Assembly: GCF_032854445.1 (NCBI RefSeq)
Contig: NC_088301.1
Coordinates: 35,205,187 to 35,269,186, forward strand
Source: Liolophura sinensis
Lineage: Eukaryota > Mollusca > Polyplacophora > Chitonida > Chitonidae
Length of the DNA stretch: 64,000 bases
Direction: 5' to 3'
A program made the position numbers and the translations under genes. This document shows positions 36,251-49,745 of this stretch, in pieces. The notes beneath the pieces are model-generated. The model was not told where the DNA came from and ran no database searches. It saw only the letters and a program-made list of their open reading frames with translations. Within the stretch, counting starts at the first letter, position 1. Every line of letters starts with the position of its first letter.

Positions 36251-39200
36251 ACGAAGACAACCTACGCCTGGTCCAATTAAATAGTAACTCTCACGTATGG
36301 AACAGATAGCCGGATGGTTTCGTTCTTCTAGGCGGGATCTTTTCTCAGGGCTATCTTCCGTTCAGCGCCTTGTACCTGGAACCAATATAGAAGCCATGGA
36401 GCTTCACCTCGTTCAACTTGTTACCTCCAGGTTCATTCAGCTTAGATTTAATGAAGATTAAACTTTCACTAGATTTTTATCACTACTTGAAACCCATAAT
36501 AATCCCTTATCTCTTATAATAAATAGCTCCATTGACTCTAACATTTCTAAGCACTAAGTATTGTTCAGGCCAAGGTCTTACTTAACAAGAAACGACCTTA
36601 AAAGACCTACAAAAAAGGGTTAAATTCAGCGCAGGATTGATTCACTGTGTGTCCTCTGACACGTATGCCTCCGGGATCCGTTTTACAAGGCAATTGCACC
36701 TGGTGCAAGCAAACGCTCATGTCAAGGCGAGTGCGAGTTACACATATAATCGTGGTCGCTTTACGAGTCATGCAGACAGAGCCTGTTTAAATGTGTTGGC
36801 ATCTTGACGTTACAAAATGCCAAGCAGGCAAATTGCAATGTCATGAGCCTATTTGATAAGTACCACAAACTCAGGTGGCCATCAAAAAACCTCCTTGTCA
36901 TCATTAAAACTGATCTGTGAAATTCCACGTATTCATACATGAGGCAATCAGTTACACTGCGAACTCCTAACCCGGCCAACAAAATAATGGTGAATCGAAA
37001 AAACTGAACACCAAATAGAAATGGCTTTGATCTGTAAGTAAGCTGGCGATACGGGTAATATAATAGAAGACTTACAGTAAAACAGATAATAATCAGTCGG
37101 GTAACTTCATAATCGCTCTTTTATGATACCACGATTCAATCTAATCCACACAGAATCATATCTAGTTAACAATGATCTCATTAAAAAGTCGCTTGGATGT
37201 CATCATTATGTTGTGACATTGGTTGTATCCCTTCCGTAAGATTTATGTGTGCAATCCACCGCTTTGGATTGATCTTGATGTTCAAGAGCATGCGGGGTGC
37301 TTTTTGTATGAATTTAATCTTGTGACGTATAAAATATACATTCCATGAACTCCCTGGATTTTAATCTTCCTCCCTACGTAGCACCTAAATGTGCTCCACC
37401 CACCATCTAAATCCTTTCATAAGTGACCTTTATAATGTGGCTGACAAATGTCCGACTACAATTCCTTTATGCGAATATTTCTCTAGTCATTCTCCTGGTC
37501 TCCAACGATGACTGGAGCTTTGGTTGTACAACTTAGATGTTGCTGTAGTTAATATTTGAGTTAACTTTCGCCTCCACATTAGGGATACATTTAAGACAAC
37601 TTAATACCAATGTAGGCAATTCCTACATTCACATGTCAAGAAGGACTGTGTATTTTGCTCCCTACTAAGACCGGATACCCACCACCACTGAGCTGAAAAG
37701 AATGGTTCTCTAATCACTGTCTATGTACGTAGTAAAAAGGGGGCAACGTCAATATTCTAATGCGCTAGCATCAGTCAAGGTGCGTACAATTTAGTGGCAA
37801 GCATCCACCAACATATTTATTTCAGCAGTAGATGAGATCGTACCGTTTTTACAACTGTTCGCATGCTCATTAACGTACTTCATCTACCTGCAAAATGATA
37901 GTAAATTGTCTCTTGTTCTTACAATACGACCATTTACCTTTCAATAACTAAGAAACACGTGGTGCGAGATCAAATTCGGCCTTGCACAGGGATTCACCCG
38001 TTCTCACTACATAACTGTGACGCCAACCACCCAGTCTAACGTTCATTGAGGAACACCTGTCTTCCAAAAATATGGTGCCCAAATATAAATATGGCATTAA
38101 ACGACAGTCACGCAAACAATACGAACGTTACTGACCTTGTATTGCAAATGAATCAAGTAACCACAACACCAGAAAATATTTATTTATACATAAAATCAAA
38201 TCGGTTTGTGCTGTGGTCGCTTCGACATTTCATAGTTTCTTTACGCTAAAAGATGGACGAATCATGAGACTTGACCATTGACTGGCCAAGCGATTCGATG
38301 TCAATATGGCAATCACATGTTTTTTTAACATATACCTTAGAATTTACTAAGACTGGATGAAAAGACAGCCGGCTGAACATATAGCTGGCGGTGCACGTTA
38401 GACTTGGCAACGACATGGAAGGTTGCCTACAGTTTTCTAGCTCCTGAATTTAGCTGGAAACGCCCTTTCTCCAGCAAACGTTACATAAGTGATTAGCCCG
38501 GTACAATGAACATGAAATAAGGCATGTTAGGACGAAGTATCTCGGCTTATAGATTGGAATCAGTGTTTTACAGTTAATGTTGTAGCAGCCAAGAATGCTG
38601 ATGAAATTGGTTTGGTATTGAGGAAGTTTATATCATTAAGTGATTGTGTGATCCGCCTTTGCAACAACTGTTTTATTGCGAAATTGATGAATGTGCCATC
38701 ACTGATAGCGTTCATTTATAACGTAAACTGTATTTTTCAAAACATCGTATTGGTTGCTGTGCATGTTTTGCATGCACCCATTTAACAATTGATGTTGCCA
38801 AGTAACTAGTGGTTTTCAGTTTCTTAAAGTTAGAATTAACTCAAATCTGTCCCCAGAATAAAAACAAAATGACTCTCTTGGCGACGACAATTTGGACACA
38901 CATTTATATGTGCAGCCTGAGGCATTTATCTGGGGTCTCTCCTGTGCAGGGTGGTCTGTAGGGCAGATGTAAGAACTTCCGATCCCTTATCTTTTGTGTG
39001 TGTGGGAAGATAAAAACACACAAGACACTGTAGGTCTATCTCAGGGAGACATCAATGTTTCGTGTGTTCGAAAAGTAGACAGCGAAACGCTAACTTCCTA
39101 CAGTACGCTCATTGTCGTGTAAATGAAACATATATTCACGTATAGTCAGGACGGACTTACATATGGTGTCAGCCAGGTCTGAATTGGCTATGTTCCACGA

Positions 39201-40637
39201 GGTTACAGACATAGGGCCACGTTGGGCAATTTCATTCAATCGAAACAGCCTTTCACTGCATACTTGGCGTTGTTGTAGGTATGGCGTAGACCTCCTACCT
39301 CACTGTGCCGTCAACATTCAAATACATGTAGTTACCCACATTAAGGAATGGCCCAACTTAAAATTAAACGGTGGCACATGCACACAAACAAATAAGCGCT
39401 CAACACAAGTAGTATATAGCATGTATATTCTTGAATGGACGGCTTACTTATACATAGGGTTTCATATTGTGTAAAAGTGTAAAATTATTCAAGGAAACCT
39501 TCCGAACAAATAAATTTGCCTGTTAGGATTTGCTGTCTGTGCATCTGTAAATTCAGTTAGGATATACCAGTATTTATGCCCTAAGAAAAACCGATGACGC
39601 GGAAATTATTATAGCCTTTACAAAAAGACGCTCATGAAATAGCATGCCGATAAGTTAAACTGCTGACCGTTATGTTTTTGTTTATCCAAAATCCAACCAA
39701 AGATAATTCTAAGCAATTAATATTCCCGAATCATCCATCGTACAGGAAATTGAATACTGAAGGAATAGCATGGATATATTCACTTCGAATTGAATATGTT
39801 GCAGTTTTAATGAACCATACGGAAACACAGGTATCATGCAGTGGTGCAGGAATAAGGTTGGTGGTGCTCTACCGTTGTAGAAGGTTGAATGGTCGTTAAC
39901 CCCCTTGAGATACACCGTTATCTGGGAACAACTGCCACTGGCCTTCGGAAGGAGACGGTGGCGAAACCGTTGATGTTATCGTCTGAGGGCAAGCGATAAA
40001 CGCTCGGGAATGCCGGTATTCTTTAATACTACTTTAACACCGTGCTCAACGTTTATTACTCTGATAAGATATGGTGCATATATATCATTCCAGTGATTAG
40101 TCTACATCAGAAGCTTGGCGTGGTCAGTGACATTATTGCGATAGTAATGTTTCTATTCATCTTCATTCCGAACGTGCATCAATTCATCAGCACAACAGAT
40201 TAGCAGAACTAGTACAACATTATCATAGCACATAGTCTACAGGTTTCTTTAAGAACACAAAGTATGTATTCTTTGCAAGTCTTTGCCAGAAGAACGCACA
40301 AACATACTCATCTATTGTATCCATTAATTATTCATCCTGTCACTCGTATAGAATCAACCGGCTTCTAATCTGTGTTCTGGTAGACACATGCACTTGTTTC
40401 CTTCAAAGTTTTTTCCCAAAAATTAAGCAAAAAGAAAGTTATGCTCTAATCTATCCATGTTTTAATAACGTGATCCTCTGCCAGGCACTTTTCTTTCGCT
40501 TGTTAAACAGCAGAACCGTACGATGCGGATTATCAAATTTTCAAATCGCCTACACCTATTTCAACAATTTTATAAAATGAATGCAGACCTTTATTTAACT
40601 ATTCAGTTACATGTAAGGATTTAAATTCCTTAAAATT
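36251..40637. other. Stretch with no recognised gene
   Basis: Only short open frames (for example 36761-36982, 38046-38249, 39163-39474 and 39672-39915) without motifs, splice support or known resemblance. No SINE or transposon was recognised here. Confidence 0.5.
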
Positions 40638-41117
40638 TCATTGGAAATGATATGTATATATTACACAATGTATATGTTCCAGCTCATGTCTATGTGGGGT
40701 TGTCTGCTTTTTGTGTATATTAGCTAAACAGCTGTAAAAATGGTTTCGTTCAAATCGTTCAGTATTTAGAAGGTCTAGAATCCATATAGATACTGGATCA
40801 GGGTCCAACCAGCCCATTCTAAAGAATATTAAATATAACGCTTCATGTATGTTTGTGATATTACCTAAGATGACCACAATCTGACTCTGTGCCAGTTGGA
40901 GACCTACAGAAGGAAACTTCGGCCTCAGCAACATAGTACTGGACAAGATAAAATGTATATGTGTATATAGAGTTCCAGAAGCATGTATGTACCAATCCGT
41001 CACGATAAAGTTTGTTTGATATTCCCGTGCCCCGGAATCTTCTGTAGGAATCCTTCGATTCCAAGAGCTGTGTATCAGACTCTGAAGCCGGTCAGCATCA
41101 CTCGCTTCAATTACCAT
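40638..41117 (-). CDS. Unidentified open frame, possible exon
   Basis: A 159-codon open frame, long for this AT-rich DNA. A pyrimidine-rich stretch ending CCTTACTGACTCAG lies just upstream (about 41134), and an AG|GTAATA donor lies inside at about 40862-40863. A spliced exon of about 270 bases ending there is therefore possible, with the remainder intronic. The product matches no family I know and has no signal peptide or obvious motif. A second frame across the same interval is also open for 67 codons, which weakens the case. It could be chance or an old repeat. Confidence 0.2.
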   Translation of the reverse strand: MVIEASDADRLQSLIHSSWNRRIPTEDSGAREYQTNFIVTDWYIHASGTLYTHIHFILSSTMLLRPKFPSVGLQLAQSQIVVILGNITNIHEALYLIFFRMGWLDPDPVSIWILDLLNTERFERNHFYSCLANIHKKQTTPHRHELEHIHCVIYTYHFQ

Positions 41118-42229
41118 CTTGAATCCATCTTTTCTGAGTCAGTAAGGCCGAGAGACATCAATCAAATCAAAATCCGCGGGGTTCTTCTAATAAATGAGAT
41201 CGGGGATCTTCTTGACAACTTTAAAATGCTACCATGAGGTGGTTCCCGTCGTTTCTTGTTCTGGTGCTACAGTGAAATGTTGCCTCCCCCCCTAAGGTTT
41301 TGTCTTCACTTCCATCATCTTGGAAGTCATTAGCAAATCGACAGATTCTTTGCCGAAAACACCTAACCAACCCGATGTGACGCTTAATGAGTTCTAAACG
41401 CCACATAAATTTAGACAGATGATACATTTTGAAGGCCAGAAACTGCTGTGTAGGACTTTTTTTGGAACTAAACATCTGTTTGCCTTTCCATAGAAACGTG
41501 CGGAAGTATGGTCATCTGGTCAGGGAAAACGAGTGAAATGGAAGAAACATGCACTTTTAGTTGACAAATTATACAACGATTTGAACGATCGAATGTCGAT
41601 TAACTGACTGGTTTAGTAACCACTCTGCAGTCAGCTGTCTTCAGATAAATCCTATTTTGATTTCAGATTTGTGCTTTTATGTCGTCCTTTGTATTTCAAC
41701 CGCAGCTTAGATGATTTAGAAGAACTGCGCATGCGCATTCATTTAAAAGTTACTCAGTTCAAGATCATAAATTATTACTTATTCCTTCTGGTGACTTCTG
41801 ATGGAATGAATACATATTAATAATTCTTAATAGCATACACAAGACATACACATTATTATTGTCTTGAAACACGATGAAATGTATCAGAGAAATGGATCTG
41901 AGCTATACATGCATGATATCAAGCTTTTGTAAAGCTAGGAAGCCTCTGACCTCTGCCCCATTAAGGAAACCTTTCTGAAAAACGAGTATTATGGTAATGT
42001 ACCGAATAAAAAGAAATAGAAACTTTACATATTACAAACATACCATCATAGGACAAAGTGTCTTTATTGTGAAAAATCTGGTTTACGGATGTAACGAGCG
42101 TACACTAAGACAGGATTAGTCATTAAGGTGCAACCCCCAATGTCAACAGTTGAATGATGGGGTATTTTTTTGATTTCACATGGACTAGAAATCTGTATTA
42201 AAGTACCGTGTACGTTACCGCCACGCATT

Positions 42230-42830
42230 CACATCAACAACACAACGTCGTCTTATTGACTGACACCTGATAACACAGCATTAGGCAACCTCTGATATTG
42301 CTGTACCAACATGTCGACCAGCTGCTGAACATTCTCGGGTTGACATCTCACTTCTTCCAAGAGCATCTGTGTTCTATGTCAGGTGATCTCGATAGCCACG
42401 CCACACCAACACCCGTTAAGCACATATTTATTTTATTTTCTCTGGATTCAAGACATGTGAAATTGTGTTTAGTGTAGTCGTTCATTACGATTTACCTTTG
42501 TCAGAATCGATCCAACACAAGAACGTCTGGCACAAAGATGGTACGGCCTGATCAGTAAAGCCACCCTCTAAACATTGCGTTACTGGTTGATGTTGCGGTC
42601 GTAAAACGATGACGTAAATGACGTAACCGAATTTTATTGTCCTCGGCATGTGTCTTCACACGTGACCCTCCTGACATTGGGCTATCAGATGTTGTGCCCA
42701 TTTGATGCAGACGTATCCTCAGGTTGTGAATTGTCCGTCTACTGCATATCGTGGCACGTGCAACACGCCTTGAGCATGCCAACTGCACGTTCAACATTTG
42801 TAAGATGTGAGACACATACACCAGAAAGTG
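42230..42830 (-). pseudogene. Decayed Tc1-like transposase with the catalytic core deleted
   Basis: On the minus strand, the frame at 42866-42552 reads like the N-terminal DNA-binding half of Tc1-type transposases: CSRRTIHNLRIRLHQMGTTS, an SPMSGGSRV segment (the GRPR hook region), and IRLRHLRHRFTTATSTSNAM. After a short gap comes a remnant of the last part: SPDIEH (from SPDLNPIEH) near 42385, QQLVDMLVQQYQRLPNAV, and QSIRRRCVVDVNAW near 42250 in another frame. The stretch holding the first two catalytic aspartates is gone, and stops and frameshifts abound. Terminal repeats were not found. It belongs to a different lineage from the copy at 54-55 kb, judging by residue differences. Confidence 0.75.
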
Positions 42831-42921
42831 AGACATACTACAGGGAAGAACAAAATGATAAGTCAAGTTTGTACGGCTTTGTTAAAGGAAAGCCCGTATT
42901 TCGCGATATCATGTGAATGTA

Positions 42922-43235
42922 CGTATGTTTGAGGTTTTACGTCGGACTTAATTTTTCAGTCATATGTTAATGAGGAGTCATTAGATGGGTGTACATATAC
43001 TGTGTCTTGTAGCAGAGTGGGTCCTTGTCGCTAAGGTGTTGCGACTGAAGTTTAGCATCATGACAGATGCAGTCACATTATACTGACACTGGGCCGACCT
43101 GCCCTGTTCTGTTCTAGCCTCTCAGAGCTCAGTGCCCAGCGAGGAAACAACAAATATCATTTTAAAGTCTTTGGTATCCCGGTTTTGATCTCAACTCTTC
43201 CGTATTCGAAGAGAACGGTCTAATGGTTAGACTGA
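42922..43235 (-). repeat. tRNA-derived SINE, nearly full length
   Basis: On the minus strand it starts near 43235 with a tRNA-like head: TCTAACCATTAGACCG (A-box region), CTCTTCGAATACGG (anticodon arm) and GTTGAGATCAAAACCGGG (B-box region). The body runs through CCAAAGACTTTAAAATG, TCGGCCCAGTGTCAGTATAA, CACTCTGCTACAAGACACAG and GACTGAAAAATTAAGTCCGA, ending ACGTAAAACCTC. I recall closely similar sequence from mollusc genomes (not checked). It lies directly beside the decayed Tc1 copy. Confidence 0.75.
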
Positions 43236-43452
43236 TGCAATATCATGTGAACAACTACGGCTTCACGTTGTGTTTTTGATGGTCTGACTTCGATTTGTTT
43301 TGTGTTCTTTTTTAATCGGATTCCAGAAAAAGCGACCTGTGTCTAATAATTCTTTGTTCTTTCTTTTAGATTGTAATGTAGTTTAAATCTTCAATATAGA
43401 ATTGAGCCGTGCGTCACAATCCTGTTTGTATTTGAATCAATTATTTGATCTC

Positions 43453-43791
43453 TCACGAAATGTTCCTGTGCTGATGAAATGGTGATGAGGGATATGATTT
43501 GAGTGCATACTGTCTTTCCGCATCGGCTATCATATATGGTGTCAGATTCACGATCCACAGTTTACCGTCGACGACCCTCATGTCACATTCAAAAGGACGA
43601 CAAGAAAAAAAATGAAAATAGAAACGCCTGTCAAATGCTTCTCTCCGCCTGAGGGTAACGAAATCTCTTCCAATTTGATAGTATATATAAAAAGTGCCCG
43701 GTGTTATTTTTAGATTTAAATTCCATTCACTAATTTGTGCATATAAAGATAATGACATTGTCTGTGCGAGTATTATTTCCCAACGGCCCAC
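43453..43791 (-). CDS. Unidentified open frame, possible exon or relic
   Basis: A 112-codon open frame with a protein-like composition in its second half (residues about 30-95: TPGTFYIYYQIGRDF, RREAFDRRFYFHF, CRPFECDM, DGKLWIVNLTPYM). I cannot place it in a family. It ends at TGA overlapping a GTGAGA donor-like site at about 43455. A second minus-strand frame (44057-43773) overlaps its start. It could be a single exon, a fragment of an old mobile element, or chance. Confidence 0.22.
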   Translation of the reverse strand: MGRWEIILAQTMSLSLYAQISEWNLNLKITPGTFYIYYQIGRDFVTLRRREAFDRRFYFHFFSCRPFECDMRVVDGKLWIVNLTPYMIADAERQYALKSYPSSPFHQHRNIS

Positions 43792-43799
43792 CCTTCGAA

Positions 43800-46700
43800 C
43801 ACTTTGGTCCGCCAGGCCTCATGATGTAAATTATCTTTTACCCAAACATGAAATGGGCAATAGCAAGCTCGTGTCTCGGAGATAATAAGTCCCTGGAGGG
43901 ATATAATAATATAGGGCATCATGCACTGGAACCAGCCATACCGCCTACATGGAAAGCGATTGAAGATGCATATGTTACATATCACTTGATTGTATAAATA
44001 AACATACATCCCCACTAAGCTTCGTCTCCCAGATGATTGTGCCATCACCTTGCACAATTACCCCCCTTTACGATATGGTCGTTCTCTTCACCCCGGTGGT
44101 AAATTAGCAGACGAACCCAACATATTGCCGTCTGGCCCATACAATCTCATATTGCATCACTCCTGACGTATCACCCCAGCAAAACCCATCGATGGTGCGA
44201 AAGGTACATCTGCAGAAACCGAGCATGTCCGGCGACTATAAACCATGGAAACACACCAATCTAAAATGTGTAATTGCTCAAGAGCACAAAACAGTGTCAG
44301 CCGATTTTTAACCGAACTGCCGGGGATTTATTTTACCCATATGCTTGAGAAATTTCCAGATATCCACATGTATCAAAAGCAAATAGCAAATTTAATTTTT
44401 TTTACACTGATGGAAATGTGTTTAGTTGTCCAAGCAGTTTAGATCTCTAGCCCTTGACTACTCAAGTTTGTTGTGTATCTGGAAAGGTATTCCTCTGGAC
44501 TCAAGGCGATTTCCTCTGAACTCTCCAAACTTGTCTTTAACTCCCACATGGCACCAATTTTGTTTAACGTTATTAAATGACCTGTATAAATATTTATTCT
44601 TCAGATATGGTCGAAAAAAGAGGATTTCCTTTATTAAGATTAAGTTTCCTTTATTAAGATTAAGTTAAATTTTAGACCAAGGATATTTACTTGTTATAAC
44701 ACAGTTACGTACATTCTCCCGTAATGATACGTAAACAAAAATTATTAGTAATTTACTTTGAGGAAACCGAAGATCTACACTGTGCATATTTTTTATACTG
44801 GTGAAGTATTTTCTAAAGGTTGGACTACATTTTCCAGATTAGAGTTAAGCCAGTGTGGTTGAAATTATGGAACATGATATAAAAGGTCAAAGAAAATAGA
44901 TTTCTTGAGAAGCCAGTCATGTCCTTAAGCTGAATAAACAGATCTACGTCAAGAAATTGGATCGACGCCGGGACCGACTTGTCACAAACCAATCTTGGTT
45001 TACATATTTTTCCATAACACTCTATTTGCTTAGGGGCATAATGATTGGGAGGCCATTCAGGCATGTTTTATAGTGCACCATACTTTATTGTATACAAGAT
45101 AAATTTCTTTCATTTATTCTGCCAAAATTCTGTTCTCTCCACAATAAGTTACAGGTAATCATCTATTGCTGACATGTGTACAAAATCTCTTTTTCCTGGA
45201 ATATTTCCACTTTTAATTTGAATACTAAAAAAATAACATTATACAGTTTGATAAGGCGTGGTGATAAATCTCACAGTGAAGGTAAAAATGTTCATTTTTA
45301 ACCAAAACGTTGAACTAAAAACACACAAAACATTGAGGTCTACATAATTTGCCATCAAAGGGTGCATCACTAAACGTTGAGAAATTGTGTCAACCACTAT
45401 AAATCAGTATCTAAATCCTAGACACTTAAGGCAATGGAAAGTCTTTCTTCATGAAAACATATTATACTAGGCTAAACGAAAATAATAGGTTTAGGAACGC
45501 TACTGCAGTATGACAATTTTGTGTAAGATTTACGGAATAATATGAACTGAGTTGCGTCTGCTAAAAATTGTTGTCCAAACTACAGATGATCCAGAGATAC
45601 CCAAATAAGCACGTAGATTTAATTTCACTCGGGCTCATTTGAGTATACAATCAGTAATGTTTCAAAAGCTCAACCTATTAACTATTAAGAATTTGGAATA
45701 TGTCCTACGGATAAAACGTTGTTTTACGGACATTATTAAAACCTCTGACCCATTCGCGGGGATGTCTCACATATATCATTTTCTGATACCCCATTTTAAA
45801 CTGGTTAGTCTAGACAAAGGGATGGTGTGTAAATGTACATGCTCGGGTGGAATATTAGAGAATAACAATTACATAGTCGCAGACAGACCTGTGAAAACTC
45901 ATCTAAAGGTAATAGGCATCACTCACTGATATTCTCTCTCGCAATGTATGTTACAGGGATATCATGAAAAAAGAACCTGTTTCACATGGTAAAGTGTGAG
46001 AGTCTAACCTGTAACCACGCGGGTTTGATTCTTGAGAGTATACCGTTCCTAACCTTGTTAGTATGCATGGGTCACGTTATTTTAAATCTAGCATAAAGAG
46101 CATGATGCTTCACTAGGGTAATACACAAGGGGTTGCAAGGTTCGGTCATCGGCGTATATATAGGCTCCTGTTTAATATGCCATTAGAGCTGAAGATTATA
46201 GACTAGATGAGACCTGACGGGTACCTAGTTCCTAATGAAGGCTAGACAGAGACTAGCTGGCTGGGTAGTGTGCCGGCATTATGCCATGCAGCGTTCTCTA
46301 TTAATGTTCCCGACTAGCAACACTGGCTGGAAACAAATTACACTTACAATGTTCAAAAGTAAAGACTTTTTGGATTAAGTACCAAACTGATCGATGTATG
46401 TAAAAAGCTTGTTTGTTCAGAGTTGCTTTATACATATTCCCACGTGTCTTCCAAAACGTGGTGCACACTTGCTTATACCTCTTGTACTCGTACCACTTTA
46501 AACGCACAGACTGTTTATATTTTCTATCGTTAGCCTAGTTTTCATCCACTTGGCCATGATAGGTTCCAGACTTGTGTACTCACAAACTGCTAAACCTCAG
46601 GTCCTCGTGTCTGTACATGTAGCTCCTTCTACGTCAAGTAGCTCGTAGGAACAACTGATAGTAAGAATTTTATCTTTGTCTCTTATTTTACAAATGATTT

Positions 46701-49639
46701 GAGTTGTTAAGTACCAAAGGGGTATCTGTCTTCCACATATCTGTTTTATTTCCCACCATTAACACTGCTCCTCGGAAAGACTAATGTCACCTCTCACCAT
46801 TATTGCCACAACTTCCTTTCCTTTCCTTTTTTATATACATTTTCACATATAACCCATGTTAACGGGACTGATGAAAGGAGTTTTTTATGGGGATACTCTC
46901 CGATTACCAAAAAAGTAGTGTAGTGTTTCTGAGGAAATCATCTGTCGAACAGCAAGCCTAACTAGGTAACACGTTCCAGACAAACGACGGTATTGATGAA
47001 CGAATTAATTACCAAACTATGTCATATCACAATGGCATGGCCTTAACATGGCCTTTAATGTTGATTGGATTTAATATTCTGGTCTAGTTTCCTTGTAAGC
47101 GGATAGCTCCAGTGTTACCGTATCTATAGTGCTGCGTATTTATAGCGCCGTGGCAACGACCACACATATAACGTCACACCCAATCACAGTACACAAATTC
47201 TAGACCTATCAGCGTTTCGCAATGATGACAACCATGCGTGGTAGTAACTGAAGTGCTCATTTTGTGATCTGGCTGTGCAGTACTCGATAACATATAATCT
47301 TTACAAAGAATAGAATTACATTTCCAAATTTATAGAAGTGATTGCGTGTCTAAGAAATTAAAACCCTTCTTGAGAGGATGACAGTTAAAATGTTTCAGTT
47401 TCTTGTTAACCGTTTTAGTATACATAATCTCTTTCTTTCAGCTGGAAATGTTTGAGAATGGATTTGGCAATGGGAAAATATTAGACGCCTTTCAATTCTA
47501 ATGCTGGGCACGCACACAAAGCATAGTTGCTAACAAGCATAGTTGCGATATCTTATGTTTAATAAGATCATTGCTGTATCTAGGTATAAAATTATACAGA
47601 AATAGTGTGACGTTTCCGATGATCAGATCAAAGTGACTTTTCAAAGTTGTTTTATTGGTTGCATTGGGCAAATTTAAAATTCACTTTCCTAGGGGCAAGA
47701 TTTATATTCTGTTTTCGAAATAGTTTCTTGAGGTTAAAATTGTTATATTTGAATCATCTTCATTCTGAAATAAAACAACTATATGGTTTCAAAGATTATT
47801 ACCAGCTTTCTTCAGTAGGATATGATGTGAACACCCTTCAAAACTTATAATTACGCTGTATACAATGGCTTTTAAGCTCCCTTTACTAATGGCCGGTACA
47901 GTGATACAGTTTGTTACAATCAACTTTCTTACGTTGGGATAAAGCAGGGAGTTCAATATCAGCCGAAGACTTAGGTCCTGCCTCGAAAATGTCAATGCCT
48001 AATAATATAGTTTGCTAAGATACATATATTTGTAGATATTATTTACCGAAATCTTAGTTTTCCTATCTTCAGTAATGCTTTTCTAGAATCTGGGAACGAA
48101 GTAGAGGTTCCTAGTGTTTATCGTACCATTTATTTACATTATCATGCAGTGCAGACTTTTCGTCTTATTGAAGAAGGAGTGAGCCACATTTATACGAAAT
48201 ATGGCGAAATCATAAGTGCAGTGCTGTCACTGTTATGAGGCCACGAGAAATCGATAAATGCAGACCTTCCTCTTTGTGGTGTTTATTGAAAAAACGAAGA
48301 TAATAAAAGCATATTTAAGAATAGAATTCTTTGGGATTTGAACCTATGACTCTATATGCAGCAAAATATCCTCGAGAAAATTGCGGGAATTTAGTTGTAA
48401 ACAAGTTAAATTTTATAACAAAATATATGATCCATGGATTTTGTGACACGTTCTTTAATTACACGTGTCAGTGATTTGTAAAAATGTACATGACCCATTA
48501 CATTTATTTCAATTTGTTAGACACGGTATGGTGAATTGAAATTGAAGATTTTTTTTACGTTTCCACTTTCAAGAATCATCACAGTTACCACAAATCCACA
48601 GTGTACATCTGTTTCAAACTGTACATCTCTTCAATCACTACACAGGTCAATAGTTTAATTAATTACTAGATAGTTTAATCAGCCACTACCAACATAAACC
48701 GCACTTTTCTCTTAATTTCTGGCCAGAAAGTGCCACCTCCTGGCAAAAGGGAAGGCAAAGGGCACTTAAGGTCCCAAAGGTACAGATACTTCTTTCCTGA
48801 TATGGATTTTTTCACAGTTCCCTGCTTTCTAAAAGAAGAGGAGTAAAATATTGTTAAATGTTTTGTTTATCTTTAAGATTTCATAGATCATTCTTTAAGT
48901 TACCTGTGGTAAACACCATCGAACCATAGCGGAAGTAGATGACACCAACAAACATTGATACACATACTGTAACCTGAACTGATGTAAACTGACTAGAGGT
49001 CATTTCACCATTTGCCAATCATCACTCTTTAGTCGCTGCTCTGGTTTTACTCTATGCTTTAAGTTTTTTTATTATATGGTATTCTTACATAAACCAGAAT
49101 TTTGCTGGTGGAATAATCATTCCGAGGCCTAGTGCCTTTGCATTGTTTTAATGTCATTGCATGTTACATGTGATGACAACACAGCATTTTGAGTGTTTCT
49201 AGTCGAGTGGCATTTAACTACTCACCCTGAACATCACTGCATTTTTATAACCTATTTCTGCTTAAACCATAGTGCTTGGTGGTAATAATTCGAATTTAAA
49301 CTTTGTAAGAAACGCACTTGGCATTAGAAGGTTGAAAACTTTCTCTGTTACATGCATATTTTAAAACAAAAGACAACATAATGAGACGTCATCTTGTTTG
49401 CACCTTCGTTGCATTTAAAGTAGACGGAGGACAGTCCTGACGGTACATCTTGTTTGAGCTTAAATCTGCTCAAGGATGGCCAATATCTCCTCTCATACCG
49501 CATTTATAACAATAGGGATAATTCTGGATATTAACATACCAAAAAGGTGCTGCATAGGGCAAATACATTTCTCGCAAAGTGAAATTTGTTACATCATGCG
49601 TAAGGTGTGATTTAATTCTACGGCATTTGTTAAAAAGAA
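43800..49639. other. Stretch with no recognised gene
   Basis: Contains scattered short open frames (44245-44668, 44825-45064, 45639-45929, 46301-46507, 47647-47995) that I cannot identify, a 20-bp perfect duplication at 44625-44664, and a weak tRNA-like B-box motif near 46022. Nothing else stands out. Confidence 0.5.
44625..44664. repeat. Perfect 20-bp tandem duplication
   Basis: TTTCCTTTATTAAGATTAAG occurs twice back to back without a mismatch, so it is a recent slippage-type duplication. Confidence 0.97.
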
Positions 49640-49745
49640 AACAGTGTTTTAACAATACTAAGTCGAACGCCTTCACTTTCTTAAATTCTTCAGTGTGTTG
49701 ACAAATATGGACAGAGCGTCCAGGACTTTGATCTCCGGCGCTCTG
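49640..49745 (+). mobile_element. Penelope-like element fragment (end of RT)
   Basis: AGTCGAACGCCTTCACTTTC, then ATATGGACAGAGCGTCCAGG and a CTCCGGCGCTCTG segment, parallel 53120-53230 (ATCAAACGCCTTC...GACAGAGCGTTCAG...CTGGCGATCTG). The encoded KYGQSVQ motif marks the end of the RT thumb region. The tail is not preserved beyond this. Confidence 0.55.

Noticed and set aside
41726-41737. TGCGCATGCGCA, a perfect NRF-1-type site
   Set aside because: No exon, GC-rich block or conserved context beside it; a lone 12-bp match is weak evidence.
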